Shown: in pieces, positions 55,762 through 64,000 of the stretch
Layout of the letters: the number at the start of each line of letters is the position of its first letter
Numbering within the stretch: position 1 is the stretch's first letter
NCBI GenBank assembly: GCA_014381825.1
Contig: JACNKX010000107.1
Coordinates: 1-64,000, forward strand
Reading direction: 5' to 3'
Length of the DNA: 64,000 nucleotides
Origin: Planctomycetota bacterium
GTDB taxonomy: Bacteria; Planctomycetota; Planctomycetia; Pirellulales; Pirellulaceae
Notes under the pieces: model-generated
Told to the model about the DNA's origin: nothing
The model's database searches: none
Seen by the model: the letters and a program-made list of their open reading frames with translations, nothing else
Made by a program: the position numbers and the translations under genes

Positions 55762-57230
55762 GACGCTTCATTCTCAAAGGGTGATGGAACTTCTTTGTCC
55801 AACGGGAAGATCGGTCGCACACAGTTCTCAAACGGCAAGGAGCGGAGGTTCGCGCTTGTAGAGCCGGGCACATCGACCGGAACAATCAAGCTCGCGATCG
55901 ATTCGTACCAGGTGCGGAAGCCGTTCGGTGATTTAACAACAACTAAGTCAAAGTCGACGGGATTCAAGCCGTGACTCTCGAACACGCGGCGACCAACGAC
56001 GTAAACTGGTCGCTCGGTAACCATCACCGTGATCGAACCAATTTGCATCACGCACACGCGACCGCTACGAGCGGTCGTACCATCTTCGTAACAGAAGGTA
56101 TCTTCGTGCAAGCTGTGAACGTGGGCTGTGACGAGTAGCGGTGTGAAGCGAGTTGGATCGCGCGTGCCACCCAGAGTGACATCGATCGTCGCCCCGACAC
56201 CAGCGGTAAACGCCTGCTCCACAGCGGGAGCATCGACGATGGGAACGAGTGATGTTTTCGTGAACCGGGTCGAAAGCAGCCCACGCAAGATCGCGTTGCT
56301 ATCCCCCGCTGCCCCGCTCGCAGTCGCATCAGCCGCGTCGGAGAAGACGACCAAGCCGTCGGCTTGATTCGCTTGTGAAATCGCTTCGTCAAGTGGCGTT
56401 AGTGTGGCTTGGAAGAGCTCGCGGTTTTCCCACATGAATCGTCCTATGCGCTCGGCTTCGGACTGAGCGCGTGGCAAATCGTCGTTCGTCGTCACGAGCA
56501 CATTCGATTGCAGCGCCGGAACGTCCGTGAACGCGTTGCCGATAATCACCCCTGCCGCGAGGCCGCCATCCGTCGCTTCGATCGCTTCGCACATGCGGAT
56601 TGCTTCGCCAAAACGGCCTGTTGCGGTGAGCAGTTCGTCGCCGCGAACCAACATCGGCAATTGAACACGCGCTACCGTTGGCCGAAGGTTTCCGCCAAGT
56701 AATCCAATCAAATTACGGGCCGCTCGCTGACCCGTTTCGTAGTGGTCCGTGTGTGGGTACGTGTGATACGGCACCAAGATATCTGCCCGTTGGATCATGC
56801 GGTCGGTCAATATACAGTGCAAGTCCAACGACGCCACGATCGGACGGTCGGGAAATCGCTGCCGAAGTTGTTCGAGCAGCAGTCCTTCAGGGTCGCCTTC
56901 CTGCTCACCTGCCATCGCACCATGTAGGCAAAGATATAGTCCGTCGACATTCGGATGGTTTTGAGTCGCCTGAACTAGCTCATCGATTAAACGATCCAGA
57001 TCAGCCTGGACGACTCGGCCTCCAGAAACCGCCGAAGCAGCAACCGTTGGTACCACGTCTACGTCAGCCGCCGCGAACACTTCGAGTGCTCCGGCAAGTT
57101 CTGTCTTGGTCGCACGGAATGTGTCGATCAGTTCTTGGCCAACATAGACTGAGAAGTCGTCGTACCGTGTCGGCGCGGGATTGAACGTGGCCGTTTCTTG
57201 CTTGAGTTCACCGATCAAGATGGTTGGCAT
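55758..57230 (-). CDS. M81 family metallopeptidase (MlrC-like)
   Basis: MPTILIGELKQETATFNPAPTRYDDF; VDGLYLCLHGAMAGEQEGDPEGLLL; VASLDLHCILTDRMIQRADILVPYHTYPHTDHYETGQRAARNL. The ORF is listed from 57344, but its extra N-terminus lies in the repeat-flanked intergenic DNA. Confidence 0.9.
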   Translation of the reverse strand: MPTILIGELKQETATFNPAPTRYDDFSVYVGQELIDTFRATKTELAGALEVFAAADVDVVPTVAASAVSGGRVVQADLDRLIDELVQATQNHPNVDGLYLCLHGAMAGEQEGDPEGLLLEQLRQRFPDRPIVASLDLHCILTDRMIQRADILVPYHTYPHTDHYETGQRAARNLIGLLGGNLRPTVARVQLPMLVRGDELLTATGRFGEAIRMCEAIEATDGGLAAGVIIGNAFTDVPALQSNVLVTTNDDLPRAQSEAERIGRFMWENRELFQATLTPLDEAISQANQADGLVVFSDAADATASGAAGDSNAILRGLLSTRFTKTSLVPIVDAPAVEQAFTAGVGATIDVTLGGTRDPTRFTPLLVTAHVHSLHEDTFCYEDGTTARSGRVCVMQIGSITVMVTERPVYVVGRRVFESHGLNPVDFDLVVVKSPNGFRTWYESIASLIVPVDVPGSTSANLRSLPFENCVRPIFPLDKEVPSPFENEAS

Positions 57231-57245
57231 TGGTACGACCTCACT

Positions 57246-57362
57246 GTAGCCGTCACTCTCCGAGTGACGAGCCCAATCTCGGTTGAATGTTAAAAAGAGG
57301 TTGGCATCGTATTGATTGTGAAAGACGGCGAGCGGGATCATCACTCGGAGAGTGATGGCTAC
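57246..57362. repeat. inverted pair GTAGCCGTCACTCTCCGAGTGACGAG ... ATCATCACTCGGAGAGTGATGGCTAC
   Basis: Arms 57246-57271 and 57337-57362, 26 bp with 3 mismatches; each arm is itself palindromic (TCACTC-TCC-GAGTGA). Confidence 0.85.
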
Positions 57363-58519
57363 TCTAAATGCCGCATTCGTAATCCGCCGCCACCGGGCAG
57401 GATCTCGCCTCGGCGGATCGTTGTTGCGGCTGTCAGCAGTTCATTGCCGATGCGTGTCTGTCGATAGCTGTCAGTAAACTTGAATTTGCCTCCGTGTTTT
57501 TCCAAGATCGCAATGTCGGCGATTGTACCGACTCGCAACGTGCCGATTTCGTCTGCGCGTTTGAGAATCTGCGCCGGACGAGTTGTCGACATCTCGATGA
57601 CGCGTTCGATCGGCACGCCGAGCAGGAGGAACTTGCTCATGGTTGTTGGCATGTCGTAGACCGGACCGTGGATGTTCTTGGTGTGCAAGTCGGTACTGAT
57701 CGTGGTCGGCTCGAAGCCGTCGTCGAGCGCCGCTTGAACGACTTCCCATTGAAAGCTGCCGTATCCGTGGCCGACGTCAAAGATCACGCCTCGCTCTGCC
57801 GCCGCCTTGATCTCAGGGTAAATCTTTCCGTGGTCATTGGTCACACGCGTGCTGCCACCTTTGAAACAATGTGTGATGCAGTCGCCTGGCGCGAGGGATT
57901 CCGCAAGCTCAGGGATCGACATGGGGCTTTCGCCAATATGAACCATTAACCAAGTCTCTGATTCGCGAGCGGCTCGAATTGCTGCGCGTAAGTTCTGCCA
58001 GCCCTGCTCGCCGGCACCGATGATGTGTGTCCCCGCCCGGATCTTCACGCCCACGGCCACATCCGGATGCTGACGAATTGTTTCAACAACACCATCCGGG
58101 TCGGCGTAGCGCGGGTCGAGCAACTCGCCCAGGCTGGCCGCCACCAAACCGATGCAGGAGAGATTTACCAAAGCAAGCAGCTGCGTTTGAGTTCGGTCAA
58201 TGCCGTCACGGCGGAAGGCAGAAAAGTTGAAAGAACCTGCCGTACCCGCATCCAACATTGTCGTAACACCACCAGCTGCACACAAAGGATCAGGCTCTAA
58301 GCCAAACGGCGAATGTGTGTAAGCGTGAACATGTAAGTCGATTAAGCCCGGCACCACCAGTTGGCCTCGTGCATCGATCACGTGATCAGAATGATATTCG
58401 GGCAACTGGTCAGCCAAAGCCACGATGCGGTCGCCAGTCACTGCCACATCGCGCAGGCCGCTAATCCCCTGAGAAGGATCGACGACGGTGCCGCCCCGAA
58501 TAAGAACATCGCATTGCAT
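57359..58519 (-). CDS. amidohydrolase/dihydroorotase-family protein
   Basis: MQCDVLIRGGTVVDPSQGISGLRDVAVTGDRIVAL; VPGLIDLHVHAYTHSPFG; LKRADEIGTLRVGTIADIAILEKHGGKF. The ORF opens at 58537. Confidence 0.9.
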   Translation of the reverse strand: MQCDVLIRGGTVVDPSQGISGLRDVAVTGDRIVALADQLPEYHSDHVIDARGQLVVPGLIDLHVHAYTHSPFGLEPDPLCAAGGVTTMLDAGTAGSFNFSAFRRDGIDRTQTQLLALVNLSCIGLVAASLGELLDPRYADPDGVVETIRQHPDVAVGVKIRAGTHIIGAGEQGWQNLRAAIRAARESETWLMVHIGESPMSIPELAESLAPGDCITHCFKGGSTRVTNDHGKIYPEIKAAAERGVIFDVGHGYGSFQWEVVQAALDDGFEPTTISTDLHTKNIHGPVYDMPTTMSKFLLLGVPIERVIEMSTTRPAQILKRADEIGTLRVGTIADIAILEKHGGKFKFTDSYRQTRIGNELLTAATTIRRGEILPGGGGLRMRHLE

Positions 58520-58551
58520 AGGTGAAATACCAATCAAATTGTGGGATCATA

Positions 58552-58603
58552 GTCGTTGTTCGCTCCGCGAACAAAACGTTTCGTTCGCGGAGCGAACAAC
58601 GAC
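58552..58603. repeat. perfect 21-bp-arm palindrome in a divergent promoter region
   Basis: GTCGTTGTTCGCTCCGCGAAC - aaaacgtttc - GTTCGCGGAGCGAACAACGAC. Confidence 0.92.
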
Positions 58604-58628
58604 AAATTGAACGCGATAGGTGAGCGCT

Positions 58629-59711
58629 ATGCAAGTATCTAATGTTCAGGTCACGATCGTTGACGTTCCACAGATTGCCCCGATTGCGCCTTATCGTTCG
58701 CACGTTCGCAGCAGTTCGACGACATCCAGCGCGATTGTCCAGGTCGAAACCGATGACGGGCTGTCGGGGTGGGGGGAGCATAACGTCAATTTTTTGGAAG
58801 GCATCAGTGGCGAGCGGATGCAACAGCAAGCTCGTAATTGGCTGATCGGCAGAGATCCGCAGAACATCACCGCGTTTCACCGCGATTGTCCGCTAGAGAC
58901 ACGATTGAAGTCGGGAATCGAGCTGGCGCTGTGGGATCTGTCAGGCAAGGCATTGGGAGTTCCGGTTGCGATTCTGTTGGGTGGCATCGTGCGTAAGAAA
59001 GTAGAAGTCGCTGCCTGCATGGGGATTCAATCGTACGAGCGCGCTGGAGAGATCGCAGCTTACTATGTCGAACAGGGATTCGGATCGCTGAAGACGAAAG
59101 CGGGCTTGGACATGGACGAAGATGTCGAAATGGTTCGCGGCGTCCGTGACGCCGTCGGCGACAAGCTGAAGCTGCGGATCGATCCAAATCGAGCGTACTC
59201 GCCTCAGCAAGCTGCCGAATTATGTGAGCGGCTGGAACAATACGATCTCGAATATCTCGAGCAGCCGATTCCGGCGGAACCCCTGTCGGATGCGAAATGG
59301 CTTCGCGAACAAACGAGTGTACCGATCGCGTTGAACGAGAGCGTGACAGATCCGAGCAGTGTGCTCGACATTCTTCGAGCCGACGCCGCGGCGTTCATTT
59401 TGCCAGACACACACATTGCCGGCGGTATCCTTCCTTGCATGACGATCGGCAGGATCTGCGAGGCCGCCGGAATTCCGTGCATCATGCACTGCGGCCACGA
59501 CCTAGGTCCGAAGACTGCTGCGATGGTACATGTTGCGGCGGCGTGCCAGGCATACTCGCTCGCCAATGACACGACGTACTTTGGGCTGGAGGACGACATC
59601 ATCACGGAGCGTTTCGAGATCGAACATGGAAGCATCGCCGTCACCAACAAGCCGGGACTCGGCATCGAGGGCGATCCGGATAGAATCGCCAAGTACAAAG
59701 TTGATTGTTGA
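58629..59711 (+). CDS. enolase-superfamily (mandelate racemase/muconate lactonizing-like) enzyme
   Basis: GFGSLKTKAGLDMDEDVEMV (KxK), LKLRIDPNRAYSP, LEYLEQPIPAEPLSDAKWL. The ORF opens at 58620. Confidence 0.9.
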   Translation: MQVSNVQVTIVDVPQIAPIAPYRSHVRSSSTTSSAIVQVETDDGLSGWGEHNVNFLEGISGERMQQQARNWLIGRDPQNITAFHRDCPLETRLKSGIELALWDLSGKALGVPVAILLGGIVRKKVEVAACMGIQSYERAGEIAAYYVEQGFGSLKTKAGLDMDEDVEMVRGVRDAVGDKLKLRIDPNRAYSPQQAAELCERLEQYDLEYLEQPIPAEPLSDAKWLREQTSVPIALNESVTDPSSVLDILRADAAAFILPDTHIAGGILPCMTIGRICEAAGIPCIMHCGHDLGPKTAAMVHVAAACQAYSLANDTTYFGLEDDIITERFEIEHGSIAVTNKPGLGIEGDPDRIAKYKVDC

Positions 59712-59723
59712 CTTACGCTCAGT

Positions 59724-59790
59724 CGTTTAACGGCAAGCCGAAGGCGACTGCGTTTCGACCGTGACAGACACCGTCGCCTTGCCGTTTAAC
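59724..59790. repeat. degraded inverted repeat of the CGTTTAACGGCAAGCCGAAGGCGA type
   Basis: Left arm 59724-59747 intact; right arm TCGCCTTGCCGTTTAAC (59774-59790) lacks the internal CGGCTT. Confidence 0.75.
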
Positions 59791-59810
59791 AAGGAAGCAA
59801 GAGAGCACCA

Positions 59811-60923
59811 ATGGATCTTTTTGAACAATACGGACTGACGCGCGTGATCAACGCTTGTGGCAAGATGACACATCTGTCAGGCGCGATCGTATTGCCGGAG
59901 ATCGCGGCGGCGGCAAGTGAGTCGCTTAACCACTTTTTTGTATTGGACGAACTCCAAGCTGCCGCTGGTCGGATCATTGCCGAGGCGACTGGTGCTGAGA
60001 GTGGTTGCGTAACAGCCTGTACTTCGGCGGGAATCACGCTGAGTGTCGCCGCGTGCATGACGGGAGCGGAGATTGCAAAAGTTCTACAGCTTCCCGACAC
60101 CACTGGAATGCCTCATCGAGTGCTAATTCAAAAGGGACATTGCATCAACTACGGGAACCCGGTCACGCAGGCGATTCGCCTGGCTGGCGCAACGGCGGTC
60201 GAAGTAGGAGTTGTGAATCGTTGTACACCAGAAGAAATGCGTCATGAACTCAACAAGGGAGATGTGGCCGCCGTAGTTCACGTTGAATCGCATCACACGG
60301 TCCGCTATGGCTGGGTGCAACTCCCGGAACTCGCTCAGCTTGCCGCCGAATTCGGCGTGCCAGTAATTGTCGATGGCGCCGCGCAAGACCAACGGCTTCG
60401 CGAGCTTGTCCGCGCCGGAGCGGCGTTGGTGTTGACCAGCGCTCACAAGTACCTTTGTTCGACCACCGCTGGAATTGTGGCGGGGGGCAAGGACTTGGTC
60501 GACGCGGTCTACTTGCAAAACCGAGGCATCGGCCGACCCATGAAGGCAGGCAAAGAAGCCATTGTCGGCGCGATGGCGGCACTACAATACCGCAGCCATC
60601 AAGATATGGGAGCTTGGACGGCCGAACAGGATCGCAAGGTCGCTTTGATCATGAATCGCTTGAAGGATGTTACCGAGTTGCGATTGAGCGTTGATCCAGA
60701 TCCCAACGGTTGCCCTTTTTCCCGCGTCCGGATCACATCGATCCCAGATGTCGGCCAGCACTCTGCGGTTGCGTTGCGCGACGCTTTGGCCGCAGGCAAT
60801 CCAACGATCGTCTTGCGAGCACATCACATCGACGAAGGGTACGTTAACATCGATGCGATTGAAATGACGGACGACGAGATCGAGCTTGTATGTCGGAGAA
60901 TTCGTGAATTCTTTGCCGTGTGA
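59811..60923 (+). CDS. SelA-like PLP-dependent enzyme (aminotransferase-like fold; D-glucosaminate-6-phosphate ammonia lyase/DgaE-like)
   Basis: YGLTRVINACGKMTHLSGAIVLPE, CVTACTSAGITLSVAACMTG, PVIVDGAAQDQRL, LVLTSAHKYLCSTTAGIVAGGKDLV (candidate PLP Lys). Confidence 0.85.
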   Translation: MDLFEQYGLTRVINACGKMTHLSGAIVLPEIAAAASESLNHFFVLDELQAAAGRIIAEATGAESGCVTACTSAGITLSVAACMTGAEIAKVLQLPDTTGMPHRVLIQKGHCINYGNPVTQAIRLAGATAVEVGVVNRCTPEEMRHELNKGDVAAVVHVESHHTVRYGWVQLPELAQLAAEFGVPVIVDGAAQDQRLRELVRAGAALVLTSAHKYLCSTTAGIVAGGKDLVDAVYLQNRGIGRPMKAGKEAIVGAMAALQYRSHQDMGAWTAEQDRKVALIMNRLKDVTELRLSVDPDPNGCPFSRVRITSIPDVGQHSAVALRDALAAGNPTIVLRAHHIDEGYVNIDAIEMTDDEIELVCRRIREFFAV

Positions 60924-62326
60924 CCCTTTTGAGAAACGACAGCCGGATGCAATCAACCAACCGACGATACTTCCTTCGCCAAGCTGGAGCGGCTACTTGT
61001 CTGGGCGGACCTGTCTTGTGCAACGGAACCATGTCGTCGCCCACACTCGCGGCTGCGGACGCGAAGCGTCCTCGAGTTGCTGCGATCTTTACTGTGTTGC
61101 GTTTTCGCAGTCACGCCTACAACATTCTCGAAAATTTTCTCGGACCGTATTACTTCAACGGCAAGTTGATCGATCCGGAGGTCGATGTCGTGTCGTTCTA
61201 TGCGGACCAGTTTCCAGAAGACGACATGACTCGCGAGGTCGCTCAACGTTTCGACATCCCGCTGTACGGGTCGATCGACAAGGCGCTGTGTGTTGGCGGC
61301 AAGAACCTAGATGTGGATGCTGTGCTTTTGATTGGGGAACACGGCGACTATCCGTACAACGCTCGCGGGCAACACTTGTATCCACGAAAACGGTTCTTTG
61401 ATGAATCAGTTGCGGTCATGCGCCGGGCGAACCGATTCGTGCCGCTGTTCAACGATAAGCATCTGTCGTATCGATGGGATTGGGCCAAGGAGATGTACGA
61501 TACGGCACGAGAGCATCAGATGCCTCTGCTGGCTGGCAGTTCCGTTCCGTTGGCACAACGCAAGCCGCCACTCGACTTGCCAGCGGAATCACAAATCGAA
61601 GAGGCCGTCTCGATTCACGGAGGAGGACTCGAATCGTACGATTTTCACGCGCTCGAAGTGCTGCAGTCGATTGTCGAATCGCGGCAGGGTGGAGAGACGG
61701 GCGTCGTGAAAATCGAACTGTTGTATGGCGAGAAACTCAAACGTGCGCGAGCCCAGGGGCGATGGTCACAAGATCTCGTCGATGCCGCGATGGACGCCGA
61801 GCAAGCGATGCATGCGAAGCGTCAATCGCGACCAAGCACGGGTGTGTTTAAGGCAAAACCCAATCTGAACCCACCGCCTCGCCCGGAGGGACCGCATGCG
61901 ATCGCCATCGAATACAAAGACGGCTTGCGCGCCACGGTCTTAACGACTGGCGGTAGTTCTGATCGATGGAACTTCGCTTGCCGCTTACGTGGCGAAACGA
62001 AGCCTCGTGCGACGGCCTACTTCAACAGTCCGTGGGGCAACCGCGGTCTGTTCAAAGCGCTGTCTCATGCGATTCAACAGCACTTCATCCGCGGAGTCGA
62101 ACCTTATCCCGCTGAACGAACTTTGCTGACGACCGGCATGGTTGAAGCAGTCATGCGGTCCTTCGAGAAACGAGGCCAGCCGATCGAGACGCCACATCTG
62201 GAGATCGCGTATCAGCCCAAGCCGTGGAAGCAATTCCGTGAATCGGGCCTAACTTGGGACATCATCACGACCGAGACTCCACAACCAGCCACGTTCCAAC
62301 CCCGCTCATTCGCCGAGCTGCAATAG
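60920..62326 (+). CDS. conserved Tat-type secreted protein of unknown function
   Basis: NRRYFLRQAGAATCLGG leader; PRVAAIFTVLRFRSHAYNILENFLGPYYFNGKLIDPEVDVVSFYADQFP. GTG start overlaps the previous stop; the start could be ATG at 60947. Confidence 0.7.
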   Translation: MTLLRNDSRMQSTNRRYFLRQAGAATCLGGPVLCNGTMSSPTLAAADAKRPRVAAIFTVLRFRSHAYNILENFLGPYYFNGKLIDPEVDVVSFYADQFPEDDMTREVAQRFDIPLYGSIDKALCVGGKNLDVDAVLLIGEHGDYPYNARGQHLYPRKRFFDESVAVMRRANRFVPLFNDKHLSYRWDWAKEMYDTAREHQMPLLAGSSVPLAQRKPPLDLPAESQIEEAVSIHGGGLESYDFHALEVLQSIVESRQGGETGVVKIELLYGEKLKRARAQGRWSQDLVDAAMDAEQAMHAKRQSRPSTGVFKAKPNLNPPPRPEGPHAIAIEYKDGLRATVLTTGGSSDRWNFACRLRGETKPRATAYFNSPWGNRGLFKALSHAIQQHFIRGVEPYPAERTLLTTGMVEAVMRSFEKRGQPIETPHLEIAYQPKPWKQFRESGLTWDIITTETPQPATFQPRSFAELQ

Positions 62327-62352
62327 TCGTTGTTCGCGGACCAAACAACGGC
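62326..62352. repeat. short degenerate relative of the 58552 palindrome
   Basis: GTCGTTGTTCGCGGACCAAACAACGGC lies exactly between the stop codon (62324-62326) and the MFS start (62354). Confidence 0.45.
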
Positions 62353-62353
62353 A

Positions 62354-63733
62354 ATGCCAACGAATCACCACATGCACATCGAAGACCATCACCACCCAAC
62401 GCGCTTCCGCTGGAATGTTTTCGTGATGGCGTGTGGTACTTCGTGGCTGCTGTATTTGCATCGCTATATTTTCGCGCTGATCAAACCGGTTCTCGTTGAA
62501 GAGTGGGATCTCGGTAAAGACGAACTCGGGTTGCTTGACAGCGCGTTTTCTGTCGCATACACCGGGTTCCAGATCCCTTTAGGTGTGGCGACCAACGCCT
62601 TTGGCGTCCACTTGATGTTGACCTTTATGCTCGTCTTATGGTCGGTGGGTTTGGGACTCCACGCCTGGGCACCAAGCAGCAAGTATCTGTGGATCGCTCG
62701 TGCTTCGTTGGGTTTGGGTCAATCGGCTGTACTTGCTGCGCAAAGCCAGATCACGGCAGACTGGTTTCCGCGTTCGGTGCGGTCAACCGTCCAAGGATGG
62801 CTAGGTGTCTTTTTTAGCCGGTTCGGTGGGCTCTCCGCGAACCTGCTCGTCGGTACCGTGTTGCTTGGAGTGTTCGATCTGCCATGGCGAACCGTCGTCT
62901 ACGCCATGGCCGGTGTGGGGCTTGTTCACGCGTTTTTGTTCGCGTTAGTGTTTCGGAACTCTCCGAGGACTCATCCACGCGTGAACGATGCTGAAGCAGC
63001 GTTGATCGAGGAACGTGACACGACGGAAAGTGATCATGGATACGTGATCGTCGGAGGTGTTTCTCGCAAAAAGTCGGTGAAGCCCGAGCCTCGTATGAGT
63101 ATTGGAACGATGTTTCGCAGGATGAGTCCTCGCGCCATCGGCAACCTCTTAATGCTCAACCTTCAAACCATTCTCAGCACTCTGGCGGACAACATCTTCT
63201 CGGCGTGGATACCGCTCTTTTTGTGGGAAGTCCATGGATTGAAGTTTAAGGAGATGGGTTTTTATGCCTCCCTGCCGCTACTTGGAGGTGCGATCGGTGG
63301 CGCAGTTGGCGGATGGCTGAACGATCGGATGATTGCGTGGACCGGGAGCGCTCGTTGGTCCCGTACTGCGGTTGGTGCGGCTGGAAAGGGAATCGCAGGT
63401 GCGTTGCTGCTCACGTCGCTGCTATGGTTTGATCAGCCTCGTGTATTTTGTGTGATGCTGTTCTTCGTAAAATTCTTTTCCGATTGGAGTCTAGTGACGA
63501 CTTGGGGATGTGTGGCCGACATTGGTGGTCGGACGACGGCGACGGTTTTTGCGTTCAACAACTCCGTCGCAGGGGTCGGTGCCATTCTTGGACCGGCGCT
63601 GTACGGATTTGTAGCGGAGTATCACGGTTGGACGCCGGTTTTTGTTACGGGAGCCGTGACTTACGTAGTTTGTGCGCTCACGTGGCTCCTTATCAATTGC
63701 GAGATTCCGATCATCAAATCGGAGTCGAAATGA
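62354..63733 (+). CDS. MFS transporter
   Basis: Multi-TM; LLDSAFSVAYTGFQIPLGVATNAFGVHLML, IARASLGLGQSAVLAAQSQITADWFPRSVRSTVQGWLG, FYASLPLLGGAIGGAVGGWLNDRM. Confidence 0.9.
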   Translation: MPTNHHMHIEDHHHPTRFRWNVFVMACGTSWLLYLHRYIFALIKPVLVEEWDLGKDELGLLDSAFSVAYTGFQIPLGVATNAFGVHLMLTFMLVLWSVGLGLHAWAPSSKYLWIARASLGLGQSAVLAAQSQITADWFPRSVRSTVQGWLGVFFSRFGGLSANLLVGTVLLGVFDLPWRTVVYAMAGVGLVHAFLFALVFRNSPRTHPRVNDAEAALIEERDTTESDHGYVIVGGVSRKKSVKPEPRMSIGTMFRRMSPRAIGNLLMLNLQTILSTLADNIFSAWIPLFLWEVHGLKFKEMGFYASLPLLGGAIGGAVGGWLNDRMIAWTGSARWSRTAVGAAGKGIAGALLLTSLLWFDQPRVFCVMLFFVKFFSDWSLVTTWGCVADIGGRTTATVFAFNNSVAGVGAILGPALYGFVAEYHGWTPVFVTGAVTYVVCALTWLLINCEIPIIKSESK

Positions 63734-63775
63734 TGGCACCCCAACAATCATGACAACCAAAGAGAAGAGCTAAAC

Positions 63776-64000
63776 ATGTCTTCAATTCTCGTTCACGTGG
63801 GCGTTCGAGCAAGTGACTTGCGACAGACGCTTCGGTTTTGGCGCGACGCGCTGGGACTCCAAGTCGCGGCGGAGCAGGAGTACTGTTGCGACCTGACGGA
63901 CGGCTATCACAACTTTCGTGTCTTCCAGCATCGAGGCCCTGCGCGTCCGCCGCATGTGGGAGGGATGTTGGACTACTTGCACATCGGTGTCCGTGTGCCG
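63776..64000 (+). CDS. VOC/glyoxalase-family protein, truncated by the window edge
   Basis: MSSILVHVGVRASDLRQTLRFWRDALGLQVAAEQEYCCDLTDGYHNFRVFQH, open to the last base. Confidence 0.8.
   Translation, partial: MSSILVHVGVRASDLRQTLRFWRDALGLQVAAEQEYCCDLTDGYHNFRVFQHRGPARPPHVGGMLDYLHIGVRVP

Noticed and set aside
1-64000. CRISPR array, rRNA, tRNA or prophage
   Set aside because: No regularly spaced direct repeats, no rRNA-like conserved stretches, no clear tRNA cloverleaf with CCA-type ends, and no phage structural genes were seen. tRNAscan-SE/Infernal would be needed to exclude small RNAs.

Overview
The 64 kb window is gene-dense chromosomal DNA of planctomycete (Pirellulales-like) character. The evidence is seven DUF1501-type secreted proteins, one DUF1549/DUF1553 protein carrying c-type heme motifs, a PPC-type partner, FGE/SUMF1-like proteins, FG-GAP/VCBS proteins, PQQ-type beta-propellers and BNR/sialidase-like proteins. 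The left edge (about 0-5.1 kb) is a tandem array of strongly diverged secreted paralogs that match no family I recognise: five full copies and two C-terminal-only remnants. It sits directly upstream of a BlaI-type repressor, an M56 (BlaR1-like)-WD40-EF-hand fusion and a caspase/C13-like protein that lacks the catalytic Cys. The right half holds a catabolic cluster built from two MlrC/M81 proteins, three enolase-superfamily enzymes, a DHDPS-like aldolase, an amidohydrolase, a SelA-like PLP enzyme, MFS and Nramp-like transporters and a VOC protein. Intergenic spaces carry at least six distinct inverted-repeat families, and three decayed genes are visible: an IS110-like transposase, a glycosidase and a PcRGLX-like lyase with an internal deletion. 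I saw no rRNA, tRNA or CRISPR array. All family names come from motif recognition by eye; no database search was run.
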